Source: Rhodotorula mucilaginosa | Lineage: Eukaryota; Basidiomycota; Microbotryomycetes; Sporidiobolales; Sporidiobolaceae | Assembly (NCBI GenBank): GCA_034406715.1 | Contig: CP137880.1 | Span: forward strand, 186,001-250,000 | DNA: 64,000 bases | Reading direction: 5' to 3' | Part shown: positions 1-12,500 of the stretch, in pieces | Numbering within the stretch: position 1 is the first letter of the stretch | How the letters are laid out: each line of letters begins with the position of its first letter | Notes under the pieces: model-generated | The model's database searches: none | The model's input: only the letters and a program-made list of their open reading frames with translations | What the model was told of the DNA's origin: nothing | Position numbers and translations under genes: made by a program

Positions 1-519
1 GGTGCGATCCCTAAGACGTAGAGGAGGTCAGAGACCGCACACAACGTATCTTGGCGGAGCTGTCACGCACATCACGGCTCTGTGCAAGCGCGAGAGCAAT
101 ATCTCCGCTGCTTCCGACCTCATGGGGTCCTGCGCAATCCCGTTCGTCTTGCGGAGCACGTCCATCACACGAGCGAATCCCAGACGACCAGGATCGACCG
201 CCTCGCGTCTGCTTTTGTCGGTCGTCCCGAAGTGTCCGAGAAGGGCCTTGAGCACGACGGGCCAAGCGACGGACGTCGAAACGACGAGGGGGTCGAAGAC
301 GGCCGTCGACGCGGTCACGACGTAGGCATCTCGTTGTGGATCGGCAGCGCGATAGCTTTCGAAAGCAGATTCGAGGTGATTGAAGGCGCCTTGAGTAATC
401 TCGTGCTCTGCGACTGTAGTGCGATAAGGGTCAGCTCGACTCGGACTCCAGCTGCGAGAGAAGTGGGGAGAACATCTCGAGGAAGGCTGCTCACGCGTCC
501 GGTCGTTCGGGGATCCCAT
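1..519 (-). CDS. Unrecognised protein, cut by the left window edge
   Basis: A minus-strand gene whose 3' end is outside the window. The best-supported coding block is about 413 down to 71; it reads as one open frame with segments such as DAYVVTASTAVFDPLVV and LLGHFGTTDKS. It is bounded by a good acceptor (ctacag, 419-414 on the minus strand) and a GTGCGT donor at 70, and a further exon seems to begin at position 10. A short upstream exon from the ATG at 519 to 495 joins in frame through a GTGAGC donor. The start is uncertain: open reading continues farther upstream toward an ATG at 979, so one or two more 5' exons are possible. I recognise no family or catalytic motif. It is transcribed away from the repeat-protein gene that starts at 1254. 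Confidence 0.4.
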
Positions 520-1253
520 CCTGCGGGCAGCAGTCGCAGCACGCTATACGGCTGAAGGCACAGACACCAGCACCAGAGCCAGGCGAGACTAAGACGAAGA
601 GGATCTCGATCTTCTCGATTCGCTCCGTCCGATCACGGGCTGGCGGACGACGATCCGTGCTGCGGCGGGACGTGCGCAAGCCAGGCTGTGCAGCTGGCGT
701 ATGATAGCAACATACGCAAGTAAGCGTCATTCCAGCACTGGTCTCTGCGCCTTTTCCGGCTCGGCGATCTGGAAATTGACGACTTGGTTTCATCAACAGC
801 AGCCGGACCTTGTCAGCATGTGCGCGAAGCGATGCATAGCCGGCGAGCGCCGGCTGGATACTCGCATCTCCAGTGCCGAGCACAACGGAGCCCATCCGAA
901 GCACCCCGGACAGTACAGGCTGCGGCAGGAGACGGATGTCTCGGCGACATTGACGCTTTGACCGCTTCGCTTCGGCCATGTCCGCCTCGCACGCGTGCGT
1001 GGTCGACGGACCGATCATACTGCTTCTGCGCGGGCTCCTCTCCGTCGTGTCGCTCCTCGGCGCTCACCATGCTCCTTTGCTGTCCTCGTCCGGTCCCTGC
1101 GCGCTCTGGTGATTCCGCTGCTACTGGTGCTGCTTCCGCCCGGCCGCTGCTGCTCTTTCACGAATCCTAATCTATCACACTCGCTACAAAATCTCCTCGG
1201 CTGCGCCATCGACCCGACTTCTCCGCCCGCTGATTGCCGCTCAGGCCTAGGGG
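520..1253. other. Divergent intergenic region, possibly with 5' exons of the left-edge gene
   Basis: This stretch lies between the left-edge minus-strand gene and the plus-strand gene starting at 1254. A minus-strand frame from an ATG at 979 to about 730 is open and protein-like (it contains LAGYASLRAHADKVRLLLMK) and could be a first exon of the left-edge gene. I could not connect it with certainty. Nothing else coding is seen; promoters for both genes must lie here. Confidence 0.35.
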
Positions 1254-4200
1254 ATGTCCTCTGTCGTCGATTCCTCCGCAAGGGTGCGTCGCGCCGGTGG
1301 GCCTCGCGCGAGTCGGAACTGACTGCCTCACCTTTCAGACCCCTTCGGCGGCGGATCGGCGTTATGCACATGTCGGAGGCGCGCCGTATGCCGCTCGCGG
1401 TCCTCATCTCAGCCGACCGAAGAAGGCATTGATTGCGCTCGCAGCTCTAGCTGTGCTCCTCGTGAGTACTCGAAGACATCAACAGAAGCCGTTGGGCAGA
1501 CTCGCTGATCATTGGACCGTATTTACAGGTTGTCATTGTCCCTCCGTCGGTCACATTGACGCGCAAACATAATGAAGAAGGGACACTCGCTCAGGCAGCC
1601 GAGATCGGCTACACCACGGTCATCGCCGGCACAAGCACCTTCATTCAAACTCGCACGGCTTCCATCGTGACGCGTTCGGCCGTCTCGACAAACACAGATG
1701 GTCGGGTCTCGACCTTTGTCGAACGCGTAACTCTTCCGGTGGTCACCGTCTCGGCCACCGCGCTCGAGTCCGCCGTCCAGCCGCACTTCGAGACTGTTAC
1801 TGTCAATGGCGAAGTGATCATTGAGGCTACGTCGACGAGTTTCATTCCTGCTGCCGGAGCCGCGGTCGTTACTCGTACGGAATTAGCCGGTGAGGTCGTC
1901 CTCTTTTCACAGCGGAGATGCTCGTAACTGACTTGCAAAACGCTGTCAGCTCCTGAAGTTGTCGCGACCGTGGTGCAGACTTCCTATGCGGATGTCACCG
2001 TGATTGGGTAAGGCGCAATCGGGAAGATCCGCGGAAATGCGCCTGACTGCGACTGATCCTCCCCTCGCCCTTGTCCCCATTTACAGGTCAAGTACGCCAA
2101 CCTCTGCTCAACCGGAGAGCACGACCACCAGTGCAGTCGATGTTTCGACAACGACGAGCTCGACGTGAGCTTTTCCGCCGAGATTTCTTTTGCGCAGAGT
2201 CGGAAGAAGAGGCTGACTTCTCCATGCCACAGGACTTCGTCATCGCCTACGAGCACTTCCGAGTGGTCAACTTCGATTGTCATTCCGCCCACCAGCTCTA
2301 CCACTGATGCGACGACGACTACGACTACAACGACTACGACCCTCTCGACCACCTCTACAACTTCGCTCGCCACGGAGAGCAGCACAACGTCCACGACTGC
2401 TGACAGCCCGTCCGAAACTACCACGACTTCGAGCCGCACTACATCGGTCACGACATCAACAACCTCGTGAGCCGGTCGTGTCAGAAAAAGGCTGAAGACT
2501 CGGCTAACAGTGCATGGTGTGCAGATTCGCTTTTCCAACTTGCCTTCCGGGCCTCCCACACTTCCTCGGCGGCTGCCCAGATTCAACCACTCGTAGCACA
2601 ACAACGACAAGGTTAGTATCTACTGTTCCTGGACGTGATGTCTACCCGACGAAATTGACTCGTCTATTCTCTCAGCTCTCCTTCTTCCACCTCCACCACG
2701 GCGGAACCAACTTCAACAACCGTCAGACCTTGCATTCCCGGTCTGCCGCTCGGACTTGGAGGCTGCCCTCGCTCGACAACTACCACCTCAGAGTCGACCA
2801 CAACACGTGCCTCGGTCACGACAACTTCGACCCCCTTACTGCCGTGTATTCCCGGCCTGCCCGTGAGACTCGGAGGGTGTCCCACGACGACGACAACGAC
2901 AACACAGGCTCCCTCTACGACGACAACTTCCGAGCGCACGCGGACAACCACCACGTCCTTTAGCGCGAGCAGCACGTCGTCGACATCCGAGTCGATCCGC
3001 ACTCCGTCGGCCACCATCTCTCTTCCGATCTGCATTCCGGGCTTGCCCGTCCGCCTCGGAGGGTGCCCGCCTCGGACGACCACTTCCACTCTCCAAGAAA
3101 GTACTCGAACGACTACGAGTACTCTGCAGGAGAGCACTCGGACCCCTGTCATCCCTTCTTCCACTGGCGACTGCATCCCCGGTCTGCCAGTCCGCCTCGG
3201 AGGTTGCCCGCCGCGGACGACCACGAGTACCTCGGAAGAGAGTACTCGAACTCCTATCTTCCCTTCACCGACTACGCCGCCGGAAGCTTGCATCCCAGGG
3301 TTGCCTCCAGCTCGTGGAGGCTGCCCGGAGGAGGACGAGGAGTCTCCGACTATCACGAGGAGGTGAGTGACTGAGCGCTCCGAATGCTTCACGAGATACA
3401 AGCACTGACGCAACCTACGCAGTACCACAACGACGCGCTCGCGAGAATCGCCGACGTCAGATTCCACCACGAGCAGCCAATTCTGCACTCCCGGCGTTCC
3501 CGTATGGCGCGGTGGCTGCCCGACCACTTCGTTCGTGACCTCGACCCGCACGTCAAGCGCGACAGAGGCTCCTGATCGCACACCGCCTGGTCGACCGGAT
3601 CTCCCCACACGGACCTCGCGAGAGACGTCGACCACGGCGGAGGAGACTTTCAGGTGAGCAAAACTTGCGCGTTCCCTGCCTCACAGACGGCTGATATTCA
3701 GGAAGCCACAGTGCTACCACCACAACTCGCACACAAGAACGTCCGACGGCAGAGCCAACAAGCAGCAGCGAATCCTGCATCCCCGGCATTCCTGTCTGGC
3801 GTGGTGGCTGCCCGACGACTTCTTTCGACACGTCGTTACCCGAGACAACCTCAACAGCGACTTCGGATCGGAGTCCGCCTGGTCGACCAGACCTGCCGAC
3901 GCGGACTTCTTCGAGTGAAGTGTCGGCGACCTCTACCTCGGCAGGCGGCGAGCAACCTACGAGTTCTTCTTCCACGACGACGAACGAGAAGAGTGGCCCT
4001 CCAACTCCGACGAGCAGCGAGTTCCCCACCCAGACATCGGAAGCAAGCTCGACTTTCCCGCTCGAGCCGAGCACTGCGTTCCCGTCCTCGATTGAAACCA
4101 GCTCGAGCTCGTCGACTAGTTCGAGGTCTGAGACTGCTCCGACGACGCCGCCCGCAGCTCCCTCTACCGATCTTGGAGGAGGTGATGGCTCCCTATCGAC

Positions 4201-4528
4201 TACATCGACCGTCGAAGCTGGACTGACGTTCACGACGACGACGACGACATTCGAGCAAGCTCCTTCCAGCTCGACTTCTTCTTCCTCTTCTTTCGAAGCG
4301 GTACCGGACCCGACCGAACAACCCGGTCCAACTTCGGAACCACCATTCTCCACAGATCCATCACCGTCGGAGACGAGCTCGAGTCTCGCGGGAACGCCAG
4401 CGCCAGCGCCAACGGAGGATGACCCTCTACCGGTACCGACGTTTGATTCAGGAGACGGCGCAGATCCGTTGCCAACGGTGCGAAAACTCCGGCGGCGACT
4501 GCACCGTCGACAGAAGCATGGGTTGTGA
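1254..4528 (+). CDS. Membrane-anchored Ser/Thr-rich protein with eight CIPGLP...GGCP motifs
   Basis: I do not recognise this gene. Ten exons fit: 1254-1283, 1339-1461, 1529-1889, 1950-2007, 2087-2164, 2233-2466, 2525-2611, 2676-3362, 3423-3653 and about 3706-4528, giving about 903 residues. The N-terminus (MSSVVDSSAR, then a basic stretch) is followed by one hydrophobic segment, ALIALAALAVLLVVIV, at residues about 41-56. This fits a type II anchor with the rest outside the cell or in the wall. After a beta-like region of about 110 residues comes a long Thr/Ser-rich part, probably O-mannosylated, punctuated by eight copies of C-x-P-G-x-P-x(4)-G-G-C-P. The introns from the fifth on interrupt a Ser/Thr/Arg codon in phase 2, so the repeat exons are interchangeable. 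The last acceptor must be an AAG at 3703-3705 to hold frame and is the weakest join. There is no GPI-type tail; the C-terminus is basic (KLRRRLHRRQKHGL). It looks like a wall or surface protein; its role is unknown. Confidence 0.75.
2541..3814 (+). repeat. Eight dispersed 13-codon repeats (two-Cys motif) inside the surface-protein gene
   Basis: Copies lie at 2541-2579, 2731-2769, 2845-2883, 3031-3069, 3172-3210, 3289-3327, 3484-3522 and 3776-3814. They read CLPGLPHFLGGCP, CIPGLPLGLGGCP, three times CIPGLPVRLGGCP, CIPGLPPARGGCP, CTPGVPVWRGGCP and CIPGIPVWRGGCP. Both cysteines, the PG pair, the second proline and the GGCP end never change. The Thr/Ser-rich linkers between copies vary in length and sequence. 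The last two copies form a subtype with VPVWR or IPVWR. Two cysteines separated by ten residues suggest a small disulfide loop (inference). Confidence 0.9.
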
Positions 4529-4735
4529 TCGGCTCGCAGAGACTCGACGGCTTCCACCGCGTTCTCCCCTCCGATTCAAATATCTTCTCTTGATACCCCA
4601 CTCGTTCCCGCGTCCGTGTATACCCATTTTCGTCATAGCAGACTGCGATCAGCCCGTCTCGACTGGATACCGATAAATTACCCTTTCGCAATTGAATCTA
4701 ATCGAGTTTTCCACGACTGACCGCCGAGGGGGGGC

Positions 4736-6178
4736 CTATTCTTTAACCCAATCCGGAAGCTTGCCTTCTTGCCGCAACTTGGTGATCAAGTCTCTTCGCA
4801 TTCCGTATACCTTGCGAGCGTCCTGAGAGCGGCAGGTGAGCTATTAGAGCGCGAGCGTTGAGCGGAGAGCGGGCGAAAAGGAGCGCACCTCGAGGATGGA
4901 GAGGTCCAGGTCGACGAGGACGAGCTCTTCCTGCGGACCTTTCTATTGAGGGGGCGGGCAAAAGAAGCGAGAAGAGTCAAAAAGGGAACGTCGGAGAGAG
5001 TCATGAAGGGCGAAAGGGGAAACCGAAAAAAAAGAAAACGCACCGCCGCGCCGATGCTGCCCTTGAACGGTACGCAGACTTGAGAGCACCCGATCCGGCC
5101 TTCTTCGTTCCCCATCGGGTCGCCGGAAGACCACGACGCCGGCGCGCCAATGTTGCAGAACTGCAACCCCGACCCAGTCAACCTCGATAAACCCGGAAGA
5201 AGAAGAGCAGACACCCCGCTCACCAAGATCGCGCACTCGTTGTCCCACGCGCGAGTCTTGACGAGCACTTGGAGGAAATCGGTCTCGCTATTGGGGTTGT
5301 GCTTCATCCCTTCGGGACCTCCGTCCGTTCCGGTCCAGTAAGTCGGCGCGATGATCATTTCCGCGCCGCGGAGGAGGAGCGGTTCGAAAGCGCGAGGCCA
5401 GGCGAGATCCCAGCCTATTGGTAGTGGGGTCAGTCTAACGGGGAAAGCTGTAAGAGAGCAGAAGATGGAGGGACTGACAGACGAGGATGCCGACTTTGCC
5501 GAAGCGGGTGTCGAAGACTTGATGTTCCTCGTCTCCGGCGCAGAGATAGTCCTTCTCGGGCCACCACAAGTTGCGCTTCTTGTACCTCCCCACGATCTCT
5601 CCGTTCCAATCGATATAGGTCGAGACGTTCTCCAAAACGGGTCGAGTTTCCGTCCGCTTTTCGCCCGTCTCGTCGTTCTCGATCTCGATCTCGCGCTCGA
5701 GCGGTTTCCCGTCCTGGTCGACGGCGCGTTCGACAATGGTACCGACGACGATGTCGACTTTGACCTCTTTTGCGAGGGCTTGGAAGGTCGAGAGCCAGTG
5801 CTCTGCGGTGGCGGTATTGGAATCGGCGGCCCGGTGCAGGTGAGCGTGCGAGTGCGGGTACTGCGCGAGGTGCCAGTGTTCGGGTTCGCTGACGACTCCA
5901 CTTAGCTGTCACGACGTTGCGAGTCAGTCTTTGGGTGCAGAAGGGTCGGATGAACGAGGACTCGCAAAGTATTCGGGAAAGACGACGAGTTCTGCCCCCT
6001 GCTTTGCTGCCTGCCGGACAAAGTCGTGCGCACGCTGCAAGTTGAAGCTAGACGGTGCGTGTATGCTGTCCTGCCGGCCCTCGTCGTCGTCGTCGTCGTT
6101 GTTGGCTGTAGAAGAAGTTGCTGCCCCACTTTCCCACGGATTGAGGGATGCGAACTGGACGAGGGCGACTCGTGGCAT
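4736..6178 (-). CDS. Carbon-nitrogen hydrolase (nitrilase superfamily)
   Basis: Nitrilase-superfamily enzymes cleave non-peptide C-N bonds of amides, nitriles or carbamoyl compounds with a Glu-Lys-Cys triad. All three sites are visible. The Glu is in ELVVFPEYF (exon 1, about 5990), the Lys in GRYKKRNLWWPEK (about 5580), and the Cys in GILVCWDLAWP, split by an intron whose donor cuts the Cys codon. The start MPRVALVQFAS is the typical first beta strand, which fixes the ATG at 6178. Five exons are likely, with short introns near 5904-5923, 5412-5455, 4946-5040 and 4823-4890. The last exon reads DARKVYGMRRDLITKLRQEG and ends at the TAG at 4736-4738. An unusual acidic run (DDDDDE) follows the first strand. 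The substrate cannot be told from sequence. It converges with the upstream plus-strand gene, leaving about 207 bp. Confidence 0.85.
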
Positions 6179-6526
6179 GGCTGCAAGTGGCTCACAGGCT
6201 TCTTATGAGTACTCGAGTCCTTTTCCCTGCAACTCCGAGCACGACCGAGAGCAGAGCGAAGAGAGAGAAGAGCACGTTCGGACTTGGGCGGCTCGGTTGA
6301 CTTTGACCGTAGCCGCCGCATCCGCTCCTCAACTGCGCACGATCGGTGTAGCAGCGAGCGCGACTTTATCGGCAATTGGTCTACAGCGCACGCGATTCCC
6401 TTATCGACTCGAAGTTCTGAGGTGAGTCCGGTGCGATATCCGCCCTTGGCCTTATCGCTGCGACTCATCAACTCGGTTCTCAGACAGCGCAGCCGACACT
6501 CGAGCAGGAGAGAGACGCGTGCAGTC
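6179..6526. other. Divergent promoter region between the hydrolase and UBR1
   Basis: 348 bp separate the two ATGs. The frame of UBR1 stays open upstream of its first ATG but has no earlier ATG, so this is probably 5' UTR and promoter for both genes. I see no distinctive element. Confidence 0.4.
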
Positions 6527-9500
6527 ATGGCGGACGAACTGCCAGACCGCTCGACCGTGCTCGCTCTCGAGCCGCACCAGCTGCCGGCTTACTTCGACTC
6601 GCTCGCTCGCCCGAGTCAGTACAACCTCGCCAGCAAGAACGCCCGCGCGCACGTAAAACTCGCCCTGTACAACTGGGCCCTTGCTGGTGATCAGTCGACC
6701 CGCGCCGCCTTCTTCCCCTCTCGGACCGGAATCGACCTCGATGATGATGATGATGACACATCGAATGACTTGGACTCGCTCGACGACAAGTGGACCCTCG
6801 CTGCCGCTCAAGCGAGCCAATCCGGCAACGCAGCAGGCGACGAGTACTCGCCCTCGCGGAGAGGGAAACCCTGCGGCCACGTCTTCCGCCCGGGAGAGTC
6901 GGTCTACCGCTGTCGCGACTGCGGCGTCGACCCGACCTGCGTCCTCTGCTCGCGCTGCTTCCACGCCAGCGGTCACACCGAGAACGGCCACGACGTCACG
7001 ACGAGCGTCCATTCCGGGGTCGGCGCAGGGTGCTGCGACTGCGGGGACGTCGAGGCGTGGAAGCCCGGCTGCCAGCGCGACTGCAAATACCACGGAGACG
7101 AGATCGGAGTTGAGCAGGACGAACACCACGACGAGGACGGCACAGCCAACTCTCGCAGCGACAAGGGCAAAGATCGCGCAGGAGACCAGGACCTCTTCGA
7201 CCGAGTCGAAGCAGCGACCGGTCGGGTCCGCGAAACGCTCATCGTCGCGCTCGACTGGGCGCTCGACGTTCTCGAACGGGCGCCGGCGAAGCTCGAACTG
7301 CCGCACCGCGTCGAGGAGATCACGGGCGTCGCGCCCGACTCGCCGCCTGCACCAGAAGCGGACGAGGACTTGACCGGCGTGGGAGGAAGCCTCTTTTCCG
7401 GCTTTGCGACTCTGGGACGGGACCAAGATCAGCCGGGCGGAGTCGAATCGCCAAGGGGCAACCTTTCAGCCGCGTCCGTCGCGCGCTTGTTGCGCGAAGC
7501 GGCGGCGCTTCACGGCGGCGGCGGCGGCGGCAACGACGCTGCGGGGGAGGGACAGCCACCTGCTGCCCCCGCCGTCTTGACCGACGAGACGGGCGAAGTG
7601 CTTGACCCGGCAGATGCACAACTCCCACCCGCATTGCGCGACCTCTTGCGCACTCTCGATACGGCGACAGCAGAAGCGGACGAGGAAGCGGCCGTTCCGC
7701 TTGAATGGCTCAATGTCCCCGGGGCGTTCCCAGTCTCTGCGGACGCTGCCGCCGCCGGTTCGTCTTCGCCGCCGCCGATGACGGTGGCTGCAGGGCCCTT
7801 GCCACCACCGACGGAAGGACCGTACGCCACCATACTCTGGAATGACGAACGGCACTCGTTCGATCAGGTGATTCACCAAGTCCGGCGCGCGGCCCACTGT
7901 TCCGCCAAAGCAGCGTCCGACATTGCCGTCCTCGTCGACCGGCAAGGTCGCGCGATCGTCCGCGTCTCGGACAGCGCCGCCGACTGCCTCGACGTCGCCA
8001 AAACGATCGCGCAGATCGGACTCGCGACGACTGTCCGGACTGCGCTCGAGACGTGGCGGGAACAAGTCGCGGTCGAGATTTGTACCGCGTTCGTGCAGGA
8101 CTTGCTGAGAGTGGAAGTGGCGGGTGAGATTGGCGGGTTGGGCGACACGGTCGCGCGGGTTTGGCTGGAGCGAGGACCCGACGGCGAGAAGAGTCGGTTC
8201 CAGCGCTGGGCGGGCGTCGACGAGCGACTGTGGAAGATGGCGAGAAAGACGGGGCAGGAAGTCGCTGTCGGGTTGGTCAACGTCGGAACCGATGTTCGCG
8301 CCGAACTCAGTAAGCACTTTCCGGGCTCGAAAGCTGTCTCCGGAGCGGGTAGCTGACTCGGACGCCTTGTGCACACCTACAGGCATCCAGTACTCCGAAG
8401 TCTACACGTCACTCGTCGAATCGTACATCCTCACCGACCGCGAGCCGGAAAACTCGCTCATCTTCCTCGGCGTCCAGCTCTTTACGACCCCGTCGGTCGC
8501 CCTCCTCCTCGTATCGCGGCACGACCTCCTCTCGCGCATGCTCGAGATCCTCTTTGCACTGTTCACGGCGCAAGTCAGACCCAACGCGCGCAAACCGATG
8601 GGTTTCCTCCTCCCGCCGGATCGGACCCGGACTTCAGTCCCGCTGGCTTGGTCCGTCACGTCGAAACAGAAGCGGTTCTTCCAGCTCTTTAGCGACCTCG
8701 AGCACCTGGTCTCGTCTCAAGCGGTCCAGCAATACGTTGCCGCTTCGCCTCGACTCTTTGACGAGTTCGCGAGCTTCCTCAGTCTCTTTACGGGCCTCAA
8801 CCCGCAGAGGCGTGCCGTCGACACCCACGTCGAATACGAGTCGGACCAGTGGGTCGCGGCATTCAACATCGCGAGCCATGTCGCGCGGATGGCGCGCTCG
8901 CTCGGAGCCGCGTTCGCACAGGCCGACTCGCTCCACTACGCGCGCATCCTCAGCGCGAGCCTGGCCCGGATCCCTGCCCCGCGCATCGAGTACGAGTTCG
9001 AGCGCGTCCAGTTGGGCTCGGAACTGTACCCGTGCATCTCGTACGATATCTCGAAGCGTATGGTGTCGTTCCACCACCCGGTCGCGTGGTTTTGGGCCGA
9101 ATTGGCCAAACACGCCGTTGGAGACAAGCTTTCGAGCGGCGCACTGGAAGCGATCGGCGTCGAGGGGGGCATCAAGGAACTCTTGCTTGGTTCTCCGTCG
9201 TGGTTCTCGCCGCAGCTCAGTCAGGGCATGGCTCGGTTCCTCGCTGCGCTCGAAGCGCCGATACACAGTCAGTCATCCCCTCCCTTAGTCCAGGGCGTTA
9301 CGTGCTAACAGAGGCTGATCCAACGCGGAAACACTTCGTGCAGCCGTTGCTCTTGTCTCGCAAGTTCGCGGGGGACTTTGGGTCCGGAACGGCTTCAGCA
9401 TGCGCGCGCAGCACCTGCATTACCGCGACTATTCCCTTCGCGAGAACGCGTACGAGCAAGACTTGTTCTTCCTCCAGACAGCCTTTGTCGTCATCGATCC

Positions 9501-12500
9501 GTCCATCGTGATCGCGTCTCTGGTCGAACGGTTCGGGTTGACGAAACTCCTTGCGGAACGCAAGATCCCGGCCGACGCGCCGTTCGAGCCCGAGCAAGGA
9601 CTTGCGCTCCTCGACGAGCTTCTCAGCACTCTGATCGCGCTCTTCTCCGACCCGACTTACGTCGCGCCCCTCTCTGCTGCCGACGCTTTGCGCCGCGAGC
9701 TCATCCACTACCTCGCCCTCGCGCCGACCACCTATTCCGACCTCCTCGCGCACATCTCTTCCCGCTTCTCCGACGACCCTTCGATCGACCGCATCCTGAG
9801 CCAGATCGCCCGGTTCAAGCCGCCGAGCGGGTCCAACGACCAGGGCATGTACTCGTTGCGCGATGAGCTCTTTGGCGAGGTCAACCCCGACTTTTTGCAT
9901 TACTCGCGGAATCAACGCGAGGAGGCCGAAGGGTTGGTCAAGGCGTGGATGAAACGGCAGCCGACCACGACCGCCGCGATCGAAGACCTCGTCGTCGTGC
10001 CGCACAAGTTGCCGCTGACGCCAACGACTTCGGGACCGTTCGCCGAGCTTCCCCTCGCTCTCGGATGCCAAGGGCTTCGCGCACTGCTCCTCTCGGCTCT
10101 CCTTGCGGGCAAAGGCACAGACGTCGAGCCGGCCGAGGAAGGAGCTCCCGGCCGGTCCGTATCGTCCGAAGCCGTCCTCGATCGAGCATTGCAGCTGTGT
10201 CTGCTAGGCGCAGTCGAGCAACCCGAAACTTTCGCCAATCTTTGCGTCGAAGAGCTCTCAGTCGGTGGCCTCGAGACATCCATCGCACGAGTCCTCGCGG
10301 AACTCGAGCAGGACGATCAGATGAAGGGTGTCAGGGCGAAAGCTCGCTACCTCCTTGACGGTCTCGTCGCCGCGCACGGCGACCGAGTCTCTTCGCTGCG
10401 GAAACGGGTCGAGTCCAGCACGGAACAGGAGGACACGGCCTCAGCGGCTCAGGCCCTCGAAGCGAAGCGTGCTGCGGCCAAGGCGCGGCAAGCTGCCATC
10501 ATGCAGCAGTTCCAAAAGGCGCAGTCCGCCTTCCTGCAGTCTGTCGAGGACGTCGAAGACGACGAAGATGATGCCATGGCGGACGCAGGGCAAACGTCGA
10601 CTTCCGGTCCAGCGAGCGCTCCTCACCTCGACTTTGGCAGCTGCATCGTTTGCCAAGAGGCGCTCGAAACCACGTCCCCCTTCGGCCTGCTCGCACTGGT
10701 GCAGACGAGCCGCTTTATCCGCCTGACGCCTGATGACGAGGGCGGCGGGGACCACCGCGGAGCGGCTTACGTCGAGGAGGTGCTCGAGCTCCCGGCCAGT
10801 CTCGATCGCGACATGTCCGAGATGCGCCCGTACGGCGTCGCGTCCGCCAAGGCTTCGAGCAGGAAAGCGGGGACCGTCGACGACGGACTCGCTCAAGGTT
10901 TCCCACTCTCGAGGAAGGAAGGCCTTCACACGTCTTCCTGCGGCCACATGATGCATCTCGCCTGCTTCGAACAGTACTGCACGTCCGTCGCCCAGCGACA
11001 CACCTCGCAGCCGCAGAGACAACAACCGGAGGATATCGAGCGACGCGAGTTCACGTGCCCATTGTGCAAGAGCCTCGGCAACGTCTTGCTCCCCGTCGAA
11101 GGCGATTCCTCCGCCTTCATGCCCTACACGGGCGCCTTCGACACCCGACCGTTATCCGAGTGGGGTCAGCAGACCGAAGATCCGCTCGAGCCGGGATCTC
11201 TGGCCCAGTTCGGCGCCGACTTTGAGCGCCGCGTCGACAAGCTGTCAACGACGTCTTCGGTCGACGACCCGGCAGCAGCGTTCCGACCGTGGCTAGCCCA
11301 AGCTTCCCTGCTCACTCTCCTCCCGGAGCACTTTGATGAAGGCGAAGGACGAATGGTCGGCCGACTCCTGCAAGTCGTCGGCTCGCTCTCTGACGAAGCG
11401 CACCTCACCCGGCCGACACTGCCAAACGACCTCGTCGCATACACCGTCGCTTCCCTCGAAGTTGCGTCGCGAGGAGTCGCGGAGCCAGCGTGGGAAATCT
11501 CGGAGGCAAACGTGCGGCTCCTGCAGAGCGTGACGCAAGTCTTGCGGGATCTCGCAGAGCTCATGACGCAGTCGAACGAAGGCATGCGCGTGGCGGCGAC
11601 TTCCCTGCGGCAGCGACTCGGAGGCGAATTCTCCGCCGGGACAAAGTACGACCGCCTGATCTCGCTGCAGGTCGATCCACTCGGCCAGTTGATCGAGGCT
11701 GCCGTCTGCGCACCGTCCGCGTTCTACCACATCGTCGCCGTCACGTTCTACACCCATCTCGCGTCCAGCCTCATCGCGTACTACCGATCTGCCCTGCGGA
11801 TCAAGTCGTTCCCGCATGCAAAGGCGAGCCGCTCGGCGACCGAGTTGGAGGAAGCTGCCAGTCTGGCCACGATCCGAGATGTCTTTGCCGGGAACGTCGG
11901 TCCTGAACGGTCGACGAGGAACGACACGCCGATCTTGTTCTCGCGCATGTTCGCCGAAGACGATGCAGCGATCGCAGCCGGCCTGGGCAAGCACCTGCAC
12001 GCCCAGATGACCATCTTCTTGCGGCGAGCCGCGATCGTCGCGCGGGTCTTGATCGGCGCGCCGGACGACGACGCGACCGACGCGTTCCTCGACGACGAGC
12101 GGACCGAATACGCTCGATTACTCGAGCTCTTGCGGATACCCTCGCCCAAGGACGTCCTCGGCGCTCTCCTCTCACAACCCGCACCGCTCGGCTCCGACAT
12201 CGACACGCTGGGTCGGCACATCCTCACGCTCCGTACGCGAATGTGGGCGTTCACGCGACCGGCGGACGAACTCTTGCAACGGCAAGAAGTGACGATCTCG
12301 ACTTTTTTCAGCTCGCACTGGCCGGACCTCTTGCCCGAACACCCGGTGCCATACGAACTCCTCGGCCTCCCAAAGCACCTGGATACGCTCCTCGCCGAGT
12401 TGCTCGAGCGGGAATGCGAGAACTGCGAGTCGGTGCCGGCCAGTCCGGCGCTGTGCTTGTTCTGCGGCGAACTCGTCTGCGCGCAAATGTTCTGCTGCAT

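Noticed and set aside
2664-3635. Long minus-strand open frame antisense to the surface-protein repeats
   Set aside because: It mirrors the repetitive ACN/TCN codons of the plus-strand gene; Val/Arg-rich shadow without its own start context or splice signals.
9268-9311. Short UBR1 intron ending at the taacag acceptor
   Set aside because: It would change the frame and lose the conserved downstream sequence; the acceptor at 9342-9343 restores it.
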